Translations under genes and position numbers: made by a program
Shown here: positions 21,003 through 33,000 of the stretch, in pieces
Position numbering within the stretch: the stretch's first letter is position 1
Layout: every line of letters begins with the position of its first letter
Notes under the pieces: generated by a model
The model's input: the letters and a program-made list of their open reading frames with translations, nothing else
The model's database searches: none
What the model was told of the DNA's origin: nothing
Source of the DNA: Omphiscola glabra
Taxonomy: Eukaryota > Mollusca > Gastropoda > Lymnaeidae
Length of the DNA stretch: 64,000 bases
Direction of reading: 5' to 3'
NCBI GenBank assembly: GCA_964017045.1
Contig: OZ024808.1
Location: 30,049,949 to 30,113,948, forward strand

Positions 21003-24000
21003 CTGTGAGAAGAAACATAAGTTTTGTCAAGAAAATTAAGAAAGCATTTTTTTCCCCCTCTAAATTTGTCTAGAATTGCCGGCATATTATATGGTAAAAT
21101 AGACTTAACTTTTGTAAAAAAATATTTAGTTAATTAATTATATTAAAAATCTCAAACATTTACTTGTGAAATTTTTTTTTTTATACCACAAACTTGGTTT
21201 GATTTTTAAGATATGTACTCCTGTCAATGAAATGGAATCCTTTGAATAGATATGCCATTTTCTTTCAAGGGCATGCATAAATTAACTCACCTGTAACAAC
21301 ACTGTACAAAACAATGGGGGGCGAGTCGGCTGATAAATGATACTGATCTGCAGATCTCCTCCTCCTTCCGGTGGTAGATGTTGTTGTGTTCGGTTTTGTA
21401 TTGTTACAAGTCCTGTCACACTCCCTTGTGTTGTCCGAGGCCAAACATATGATGGCATCACAATGCAGGTACAGAAGGTCGTAGCCGGTGAATTTAAACG
21501 GTTTGAACCGAAACCCAAATTTGAAGTTGTTCAGTGGATAAAAGGAAAGAGTTGACTCCTGGCTGCACCTGCAAACATTGAAATTTTGTAAGCAAAGAAG
21601 TAATAAGTTGTTTATTCTTTGTTAAATGCTGTCAAATTACACTTATTTTAATCTCACTGACTGAAAATATATTACACTAATGATTCAACTGCCACACGTT
21701 CTTTAGATGAACCATGAAAACAATGTTTATTTCAAATATAAATAACATATCATGCCCCCCCCCCCCCCCTTTCCTCCTCCCAGTTTGAGCTTTTCTACAC
21801 TAATCTAATCATTCTTCTCCTCTTAGCAATAATCAATCTTATCACATTTTATAATGTCACAAGTGTCAACAGAATAATTAAAGATTCAAGGGACATGCTA
21901 TAACTCTTAAACAGTTTGTAAGATTGAATCAAGTTGACTTTTTAAAAAACAAATTTTTTATACAGCCAATAGGAAATCTGGCTAGGCCTTAGTATCAAAT
22001 TAAATTTTAGAAAGAATGACATTAAATTAATATTATTATTTAATAGTTTCATCAAAAGCAATCAATTCTTTAGCGATCGGTTCTTTAGCGATCGGTTCTT
22101 TAGCGATCGGTTCTTTAGCGATCGGTTCTTTAGCGATCGGTTCTTTAGCGATCGGTTCTTTAGCGATCGGTTCTTTAGCGATCGGTTCTTTAGCGATCGG
22201 TTCTTTAGCGATCGGTTCTTTAGCGATCGGTTCTTTAGCGATCGGTTCTTTAGCGATCGGTTCTTTAGCGATCGGTTCTTTAGCGATCGGTTCTTTAGCG
22301 ATCGGTTCTTTAGCGATCGGTTCTTTAGCGATCGGTTCTTTAGCGATCGGTTCTTTAGCGATCGGTTCTTTAGCGATCGGTTCTTTAGCGATCGGTTCTT
22401 TAGCGATCGGTTCTTTAGCGATCGGTTCTTTAGCGATCGGTTCTTTAGCGATCGGTTCTTTAGCGATCGTTTCTTTAGCGATCGGTTCTTTAGCAACCGG
22501 TTCTTTAGCAACCGGTTCTTTAGCAACCGGTTCTTTAGCAACCAGTTCTTTAGCAACCAGTTCTTTAGCAACCAGTTCTTTAGCAATCAGTTCTTTAGCA
22601 ATCAGTTCTTTAGCAATCAGTTCTTTAGCAATCAGTTCTTTAGCAATCAGTTCTTTAGCAATCAGTTCTTTAGCAATCAGTTCTTTAGCAATCAGTTCTT
22701 TAGCAATCAGTTCTTTAGCAATCAGTTCTTTAGCAATCAGTTCTTTAGCAATCAGTTCTTTAGCAATCAGTTCTTTAGCAATCAGTTCTTTAGCAATCAG
22801 TTCTTTTGTTAGTTTAAAATATCTGAAGAGAGCATTGTAAACAAAAAAATGTGTGCACCATAATAGTATGTGGCATCCTGTGTGTTGCCGGCCGTGTTAA
22901 AAATGTTCAGCTTTACTGGGTTGTAGATGTTGCATATTTTTTCAAAGGTTAAAATATTTCCTAAAATATGAAGTCCTCGCATAATGAACTTAACTGTCTG
23001 TTTCTTGGAAATGTAAATGATATTGCAAGCTGGATGTAGTTGCATTGATCCAGTATCAGTAGCGTCACTAGCATTACCAAATTTCATATATCATTCAAAA
23101 AAAACTCCCGGTTAGTCTAAATTTTAAAATCTTTGCAACATAGAACAAACTTTAGGAGCAATGGATTTCAATCTAATGCCTTTAATAAGGACAATAATTA
23201 AACAATTATTATTAGAGAAATAATTCATCTAACATTTAGATTTCTGTTAACAAATTAATTTTCAAATTTAAACATTATTGTCACAAGCCATTTAAAATTT
23301 TTAAAAATTATCATTAACATAACTTAGTTGAATTGTTTATTCATCAGTTTACACTATGTAGGCCTACTTCAAAAACTTACTTGTTTGCAAAGAGAACCTG
23401 TTTTATGGCACCATTTTTATCGCCAGTCGGTGTCCCAATGCAGTCAGTGACAACAAGCTCCAGGCGACTGTCATACTCTTCCATGACCATAGCCATGTTC
23501 AGCCACTCCCCCAAGGGAATGGCCACGGGGTTATCTGTCACTGGGATTGAGAACGAGTCGTTCCGGAAGATTTGCATCGAAGCCTGAAAATAAGTTGAAG
23601 CTATTTGAAAACAAGTCATAGAAATAGTTCAAACAAGTCATAGAAATAGTTCAAACAAGTCATAGAAATAGTTCAAACAAGTCATAGAAATAGTTCAAAC
23701 AAGTCATAGAAATAGTTCAAACAAGTCATAGAAATAGTTCAAACAAGTCATAGAAATAGTTCAAACAAGTCATAGAAATAGTTCAAACAAGTCATAGAAA
23801 TAGTTCAAACAAGTCATAGAAATAGTTCAAACAAGTCATAGAAATAGTTCAAACAAGTCATAGAAATAGTTCAAACAAGTCATAGAAATAGTTCAAACAA
23901 GTCATAGAAATAGTTCAAACAAGTCATAGAAATAGTTCAAACAAGTCATAGAAATAGTTCAAACAAGTCATAGAAATAGTTCAAACAAGTCATAGAAATA

Positions 24001-27000
24001 GTTCAAACAAGTCATAGAAATAGTTCAAACAAGTCATAGAAATAGCACGAACATAAGGTTGCAAAAGTGCAGCTAAAGACTAAATAAAATAAATTTTATG
24101 AAATTGGAATCAACAGAAAGTGTCTTAAAAAATGAGACAGTTTGATAAATGGCAAACACATTAATAAAAGAGAAATATTAAATTAGATTAAAATTAAGCA
24201 CTATAAATGGAAGGAGATGTTTGCCTGTTTTAAATGATGATCACAAGCTTTTCAAAATTTCATAAAATTTTGTTGTGTTTCTTAGAAGCAAAATACAAGG
24301 AAATAAATTGTTTAAAATGGTTATAACTACATAGTGGAGAAAACAGAGAGGAACGGAGAAGGATAGTTTTCATGTCATATGCCATCTGTGGTGCCTCAAT
24401 GGTCCAAGGACTTAGGGACATGATGAGAGTTGATTTGACAATTCTAAAAATAGATAGCAACTGCTGCTCACCATCTTATAAAATAACATTTCAATAACTT
24501 ATTTTAAAAATGGATACCAAAAAGTGATAACCAGTTAGACAAAAACCTATGATATTAAAATCCCTGTTATAATTGCTAAAACCAAACTATTTTGTTTTTG
24601 TTTTTACAAGACTAAACTAATGAATTTATTTACCCTAGAAATTGTGTTTTAATTATAATTCATTATCATCAGTGGCACTACAGCCCATGTAGGGCCTTGG
24701 CCTGCACCACCACATCCTTCCATTTAAATTGGTCCATGACTTTCCTCATCCATGCATGGACCTCCAGCTAATGTAAGTCCCTTCCTACATTGTCAGTCCA
24801 TCTCAGTTTTGGTTGACAGGTGAGCTCTGCCCCCAGATCACTTTTGTTGCTCTACAATTCGGCATCCTCTTTAGGTGTCCTGTCTAGTGAAGTCTACCTT
24901 TTTAAATTGTAGAAAACTATGTGTGTCTTCTATATATCTCTTGGTTTGCAGGGGTTATCTATCCATTGCTGTCCATCACTGTCTATCTCTGTCCAACATT
25001 GTTTATCACTGTCCATCATTGTACATCATTGTCCATCACTGGACAATATATTTTGCTGAGGATTCCACTCTGCCCTTATTGAGCAGGTTCTCCAGTTTTC
25101 TAGTAAGGGACCAAGTCTCACTTGTGTAAATTACAACTGGTGTTATGATAGTGGTGTATATGAATTCTAATATCTAGGCCTTTTTAAATGTAGTTAGGTC
25201 TATATATTGTTCAATACAAATTAAATGATCAAAATATAGAAGAAGATAATTTGCTGATTGTTTGATAAAAAAATTTGCCATTACACTTGCATGTATTTGG
25301 ACCAATATAAAGTAAGTCGCCATATTTAAAATATGAGACAACTGCTTACTTCAAAAATTCCTGTGGCTTTCTGAGTCACAGACTCTGTCACTGCCTGGAC
25401 TCTCTGAGTCACTTCTTTATCGACTGGTAACGCGCAAGTAATGACCACTCTGTGTAAATGAAACCATTGTATAACATAATTTAATCTTAGAGGGAAAACT
25501 AATGGAAGAAATAAAAAACATGAACAAAATTTGTTTTGCATCTACATACGATGTGTGGCTCACATTATTACATGACAGTATTTAAAAAAAATATATTTAA
25601 ATTTATTTTGCACCAGACAAATTCCTCCTCTCTCTTTTTGTAACCTGCTCCTTGTAACTGCTTATAATTATAAGACCACAAATATGCTGGGTAATAAAAG
25701 CTTAATAGAAGAAAATTAAGGCATAGAAAATCATTTTGGAAGTTGCTGCCTTCTTTAGTCTGGCAAGAGAGTCCTTATGATATCACAAGATATACAAAAA
25801 CAAAGAATGAAGAAGGAGCAGGTCGCAAGAGGTCGGTGGGGGAGGACAGCATCAACTTTGCAGATGCACCTCAGGCAACATTAGTAAAAAAAAATATGAA
25901 CTGAGAGACACATTTGTAAAAAAAAAAAATTGGGAATTTTTAAAATGTTTGTTCCTGTTAACCCCTTTCCAACTGTCATTTACTTTCCACCTGTCGTTTA
26001 CTTTCCACCTGTCGTTTACTTTCCACCTGTCGTTTACTTTCCACCTGTCGTTTACTTTCCACCTGTCATTTACTTTCCACCTGTCATTTACTTTCCAACT
26101 GTCATTTACTTTCCACCTGTCATTTACTTTCCACCTGTCATTTACTTTCCACCTGTCATTTACTTTCCACCTGTCATTTACTTTCCACCTGTTATTTACT
26201 TTCCACCTGTCATTTACTTTCCACCTGTCATTTACTTTCCACCTGTCATTTACTTTCCAACTGTTATTTACTTTCCACCTGTCATTTACTTTCCACCTGT
26301 CATTTACTTTCCACCTGTCATTTACTTTCCACCTGTCATTTACTTTCCACCTGTCACTTACTTTCCACCTGTCATTTACTTTCCAACTGTTATTTACTTT
26401 CCACCTGTCATTTACTTTCCACCTGTCATTTACTTTCCACCTGTCATTTACTTTCCACCTGTCATTTACTTTCCAACTGTTATTTACTTTCCACCTGTCA
26501 TTTACTTTCCACCTGTCATTTACTTTCCACCTGTCATTTACTTTCCAACTGTCATTTACTTTCCACCTGTCATTTACTTTCCACCTGTCATTTACTTTCC
26601 ACCTGTCATTTACTTTCCAACTGTCATTTACTTTCCACCTGTCATTTACTTTCCAACTGTCATTTACTTTCCAACTGTCATTTACTTTCCACCTGTTGTT
26701 TACAGACATCCCCCAAACTGACTCAATATCAGTACCTTAATAAAATAAAAATCTGTTGATCAATGTCTTTACCCATGTACAGAATAAACTTTTGAACACA
26801 CAAAGATTAAGAATGGTGGCGGCATACCTGTAAACGTTAACCCTTGTTATTGCACCCTCTTGTGAAGTGGCGTCATACTTGATCACATTGGAGTAGATGA
26901 TATGCGTGCCATTTCTCTGTTGGCATTTGGATCAGGACAAAATTTTATGTGGATCAGTGATTTTATAGAAAAGTTAATTGATCTTATACTTATAGGATAC

Positions 27001-30000
27001 AAAATTAAGTCCAATTACGAAGAGACAATGAGAAGTGGACAATGAGAAGTGGACAATGAGAAGTGGACAACGAGAAGTGGACAATGAGAAGTGGACAACG
27101 AGAAGTGGACAATGAGAAGTGGACAATGAGAAGTGGACAATGAGAAGTGGACAATGAGAAGTGGACAATGAGAAGTGGACAACGAGAAGTGGACAACGAG
27201 AAGTGGACAATGAGAAGTGGACAACGAGAAGTGGACAACGAGAAGTGGACATTGAGAAGTGGACAACGAGAAGTGGACAACGAGAAGTGGACAATGAGAA
27301 GTGGACAATGAGAAGTGGACAATGAGAAGTGGACAATGAGAAGTGTACAACGAGAAGTGGACAACGAGAAGTGGACAATGAGAAGTGGACAACGAGAAGT
27401 GGACAATGAGAAGTGGACAAAGAGAAGTGGACACTGAGAAGTGGACAATGAGAAGTGGACAATGAGAAGTGGACAATGAGAAGTGGACAATGAGAAGTGG
27501 ACAATGAGAAGTGGACAACGAGAAGTGGACAACGAGAAGTGGACAACGAGAAGTGGACAATGAGAAGTGGACAATGAGAAGTGGACAATGAGAAGTGGAC
27601 AATGAGAAGTGGACAATGAGAAGTGGACAATGAGAAGTGGATAATGAGAAGTGGACCAGGCAAAGGAAGGTTAAAAATAATGAAAGTATTTGGTGAATTT
27701 CCTTTAAATATGGAGCCTAAGAGAACTAATAGTTTCCTCTTTTTTTTAAATTTTAGCATCCGTAAGTCACAATGTGACGATGGTGTGGACTTGTCCGTCA
27801 CAATGTGACGATGGTGTGGACTTGTCCGTCACAATGTGACAATGGTGTGAACTTGTCCATCACAATGTGACAATGGTGTGGACTTGTCCGTCACAATGTG
27901 ACATTGGTGTGGATTTGTCCGTCACAATGTGACGATGGTGTGGACTTGTCCATCACAATGTGACGATGGTGTGGACTTGTCCATCACAATGTGGCGATGG
28001 TGTGGACTTGTCCGTCACAATGTGACAATGGTGTGGATTTGTCCATCACAATGTGACGATGGTGTGGACTTGTCCATCACAATGTGACGATGGTGTGGAC
28101 TTGTCTGTCACAATGTGACAAAGGTGTGGACTTGTCCGTCACAATGTGACAATGGTGTGGACTTGTCCGTCACAATGTGACGATGGTGTGGACTTGTCCG
28201 TCACAATTTGACGATGGTGTGGACTTGTCCGTCACAATTTGACGATGGTGTGGACTTGTCCGTCACAATGTGACGATGGTGTGGACGTGTCCGTCACAAT
28301 GTGACGATGGTGTGGACTTGTCCGTCACAATGTGACGATGGTGTGGACTTTGCAGGATGAAATAACAAGGCCGGGGATTTTTTTGTTTAGGTGGATAAGC
28401 TGGCTCCCTAGACAGAAAAATCACTTTTCTCCATGCACCTGGACAACCCAAGAAAACATCATGTGTGGATGAAATAAAAAACAACTCTTCAACCTACTGT
28501 TATGGTTGTGCTGCATTTCTCAACCTGTATTTTAATGGACACGTAGTCTGCAGTGGTGGACTTTGTGACGTCTGCGCATGTTTGGTTCCATATGGACAAA
28601 TGTTTTTCTTCCAGGTTTGGGTCTTGTGCTCTAGAAAACTGAGCCACCAAACTGCCCAGACCACAGGTCAGAATAGGAATGGGCGCTGGAGTAAAATTGG
28701 ATGACAGTGAGTAATATTTGATATATAAGATAATTAAAAAAATAATTTAATCTCCAAAAATGGAATTAAGTTACTTACATTTAACAAACTAGGTATACAT
28801 TAATAAAAAATCTTAAAAACTCCAACCCAAAATTAATTATTATAAGGGTGTTCGGAATGCAAAAAAACTTTCAAATTTTACATAGCTGTAGTGACGACAG
28901 TGTTTTTTCCTGTTTGGTTTTTAAATTTTACTTCCACCCATATCCCTTTTTCCGTTCTTCTGAGTTTTGTTTTTGTCAGGGTCTCGTGCCCATTCTTATT
29001 CTTTTCATATATAGTTAACCCCTTAACTACCGCTGGGTTTTGACAAAGATTTTTGCTGCCTCAGCAAAACAAAACTAAAAAACAAAGAAATTTCCGGTAA
29101 TTTCATTCTCTATCCAATTCGCTTTTTAACTCCCCTTTAGATAAACCAATAAAGAAATATATAGCATTGAAATATGACGTCGACGTGACGTCCTTGGTAT
29201 TTCAGAAAAGTTCTTTGCCTTTTTGTTATGACGACAATGTGACGTCCTTGGTATTTGAAAGTGGGTGATCATGACGATGCGTCGACGTCATCGGTAGCGA
29301 AAAGGTTAAGCAGGATACGTATATAATATTTTTGTTTAGGCTGTTTTTCCATGCTGTACTGATGGAGGCATCTGCCGAAACTTTTACATTTGTAATTTGT
29401 GTAATCATTTTTAAATGCTGAACTTGTATTGTTTTGTTTGCACAAACCGTTTGTGTCTCATAAATCAGCCTAGTTTGTGTCTCATAAATCAGCCTAGTTT
29501 GTGTCTCATAAATCAGCCTAGTTTGTGTCTCATAAATCAGCCTAACATTAAGCTACATTGATTATAAAGGGAGGCTAGAAACATAGGTCACCCAAACTTA
29601 AATGATTAAATAATGAGCAGTCTACTTTAAACTATCATGCATCAACCTAGTTCCAGATGTTTTTAAATCAACCTACGTGGAGGTGGTTGATAAGGGGCTG
29701 GGACACACTGCACTCCAGCCAATTCCAGGTCATTGGACAAACAGTCAGAAACTGACCATGCTCCATGTTGACAGTTCTGAAGTGTGGCCTCAGCACCAGT
29801 GCATTTGACATTGTCTAAAATAACGTTTGGGCTAGTTGGTTTTAACTTGTTTTCAGCGGGAATTCCCGGTTTAGCCGTATAATTTTTTCTGAAACAAGCA
29901 AAGTGGTAAACACATTTAAAAAATAAGTTATTATTTGGATTGGATTTCAAATAGTCAACCTTTGGTAAAAACGTCAACCTTTGGTCAAATAGTCAACCAT

Positions 30001-33000
30001 TGATCAAACAGTCAACCTTTGGTCAAAAAGTCAATCTTTGGTCTAAAAGTCAACCTTTGGTCAAAAAGTCAACCTTTGGTCAAAAAGTCAACCTTTGGTG
30101 AAAAAGTCAACCATTGGTCAAATAGTCAACCTTTGGTCCACTAACTATCTCTCTATTGTTGTCTCCTGCACTAAGGATAACTAAGGCAGGAGTGAGCATT
30201 CAAGTAAGCATTCAAGTCTGTCTTTTCTTGCAAAAATGAAACACTTTTACGGTAAACAAAAAATCCGTACGGATAGCAGAGTTGATTACAGACAACTTGA
30301 GCAGCCAACTCATCCCATCCATCATCACAGACATATCCCCAGACGCCATTAGGATCTTGCACTTGAACATATCCCATGCCATCAACTCCCAGTTTCCCGT
30401 ACAGTTTGACGGTTTGACTTGTAACACCTGGTGAGCAGGAGAAATCCTTTGTCATCATTGAAATGGCAATTATTTGAAAATCTTTTTAAAAACTAGTTAA
30501 CCCTACAACGCTTGAATGAGTCAACATCATTGAACAGCTGAGGTATACATTTTAAAGTTTGAGTTAATTAGTCAAAATGGACCCAGACATGCAGCGCCGC
30601 CATTCGCACCCGGGTACCATTAGACTCAATGCTATTCGTATGTCATTTGTGGTAGTTTATTTTAGTTAAAATGAAGAATTAAGTTTACAAAAGTATAGTG
30701 CATTCAATTATCTTTCATTTCATACCTTATTTTGTCTTACAAACCCAACAATAATATTTTAAATAGTTTTTTAATCCCAACCTCTCAATTCTGGTACCCG
30801 GGTACCAATAGGTGCAGCCGTCATGTTAAATATTACCATTACATCAATCTCTTTATGAAAACACAAAGCAATAGTATACGGGCATATGATAACTGCGAAA
30901 CATTGTGGTGATATTTTTATATTTTTTCCATTCTGTATGTACAATTTTATAGCATGCCTATCGCTTCATCAAACAAATAACGGCAACGCTGTTGTGTAAA
31001 AAAAACCTCCAAAAACATGTGCATGTACATTCTCATTTATTAACTCACATCATGTACATAAAGAAATTTCAAGCACATGTTAATATTTTGCCGCCATATT
31101 GGTTATCGTTTATCTCGATCCTTGGTTATCTCGACTCTTTTTGGCAAACTCCAGAGGCCATCGACATAACCGGGTTCTACTGTATTAGTTTTATTGAGTA
31201 AATTCATATTTTGCACGGCTAGCTCTAATGTGACTTTAATATGATTCTATTGTGACTCTAATGTGAATTTAATGTGACTTTAATGTGACTCTAATGTGAC
31301 TTATTTCTTTATAGTTGAAGTCCTACGGTGTAAAATTATTTTAAGAATTATGTCCTTGAGAACAGTTAAGTAAATAACTTACATTTGTCACCTACGATAG
31401 CGGAACAAATAACTAAATGACTTACATTTGTCACCTATGATAGCGGATCAAATAACTAAATGACTTAGATTTGTCACCTATGATAGCGGATCCAATAACT
31501 AAATGACTTACATTTGTCACCTATGATAGCGGATCCAATAACTAAATGACTTACATTTGCCTCCTATGATAGCGGATCCAATAACTAAATGACTTACATT
31601 TGTCACCTATGATAGCGGATCCAATAACTAAATGACTTACATTTGTCACCTATGATAGCGGATCCAATAACTAAATGACTTACATTTGCCTCCTATGATA
31701 GCGGATCCAATAACTAAATGACTTACATTTGTCACCTATGATAGCGGATCCAATAACTAAATGACTACATTTGTCACCTATGATAGCGGATCCAATAACT
31801 AAATGACTTACATTTGTCTCCTATGATAGCGGATCCAATAACTAAATGACTTACATTTGTCACCTATGATAGCGGATCCAATAACTAAATGACTTACATT
31901 TGTCACCTATGATAGCGGATCCAATAACTAAATGACTTACATTTGTCACCTATGATAGCGGATCCAATAACTAAATGACTACATTTGTCACCTATGATAG
32001 CGGATCCAATAACTAAATGACTACATTTGTCACCTATGATAGCGGATCCAATAACTAAATGACTTACATTTGTCACCTATGATAGCGGATCCAATAACTA
32101 AATGACTTACATTTGTCACCTATGATAGCGGATCCAATAACTAAATGACTTACATTTGTCACCTATGATAGCGGATCCAATAACTAAATGACTTACATTT
32201 GTCACCTATGATAGCGGATCCAATAACTAAATGACTACATTTGTCACCTATGATAGCGGATCCAATAACTAAATGACTACATTTGTCACCTATGATAGCG
32301 GATCCAATAACTAAATGACTTACATTTGTCACCTATGATAGCGGATCAAATAACTAAATGACTTACATTTGTCACCTATGATAGCGGATCAAAAAACTAA
32401 ATGACTTACATTTGTCACCTATGATAGCGGATCCAATAACTAAATGACTTACATTTGTCACCTATGATAGCGGATCCAATAACTAAATGACTTACATTTG
32501 CCTCCTATGATAGCGGATCCAATAACTAAATGACTTACATTTGTCACCTATGATAGCGGATCCAATAACTAAATGACTTACATTTGTCACCTATGATAGC
32601 GGATCCAATAACTAAATGACTTACATTTGCCTCCTATGATAGCGGATCCAATAACTAAATGACTTACATTTGTCACCTATGATAGCGGATCCAATAACTA
32701 AATGACTACATTTGTCACCTATGATAGCGGATCCAATAACTAAATGACTTACATTTGTCTCCTATGATAGCGGATCCAATAACTAAATGACTTACATTTG
32801 TCACCTATGATAGCGGATCCAATAACTAAATGACTTACATTTGTCACCTATGATAGCGGATCCAATAACTAAATGACTTACATTTGTCACCTATGATAGC
32901 GGATCCAATAACTAAATGACTACATTTGTCACCTATGATAGCGGATCCAATAACTAAATGACTACATTTGTCACCTATGATAGCGGATCCAATAACTAAA

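Noticed and set aside
22062..22586. 174-codon NRSLK repeat protein
   Set aside because: It is the translation of a 15-bp array and ends where the variant block changes; it lies in an intron.
25852..26740. 285- and 263-codon frames with six-residue repeats on both strands
   Set aside because: They come from an 18-bp minisatellite in an SRCR-ZP intron; both strands are equally open, as expected by chance.
26974..27801. 195-275-codon minus frames rich in SLSTSHCPL
   Set aside because: These are three-frame readings of the 14-bp array at 27022.
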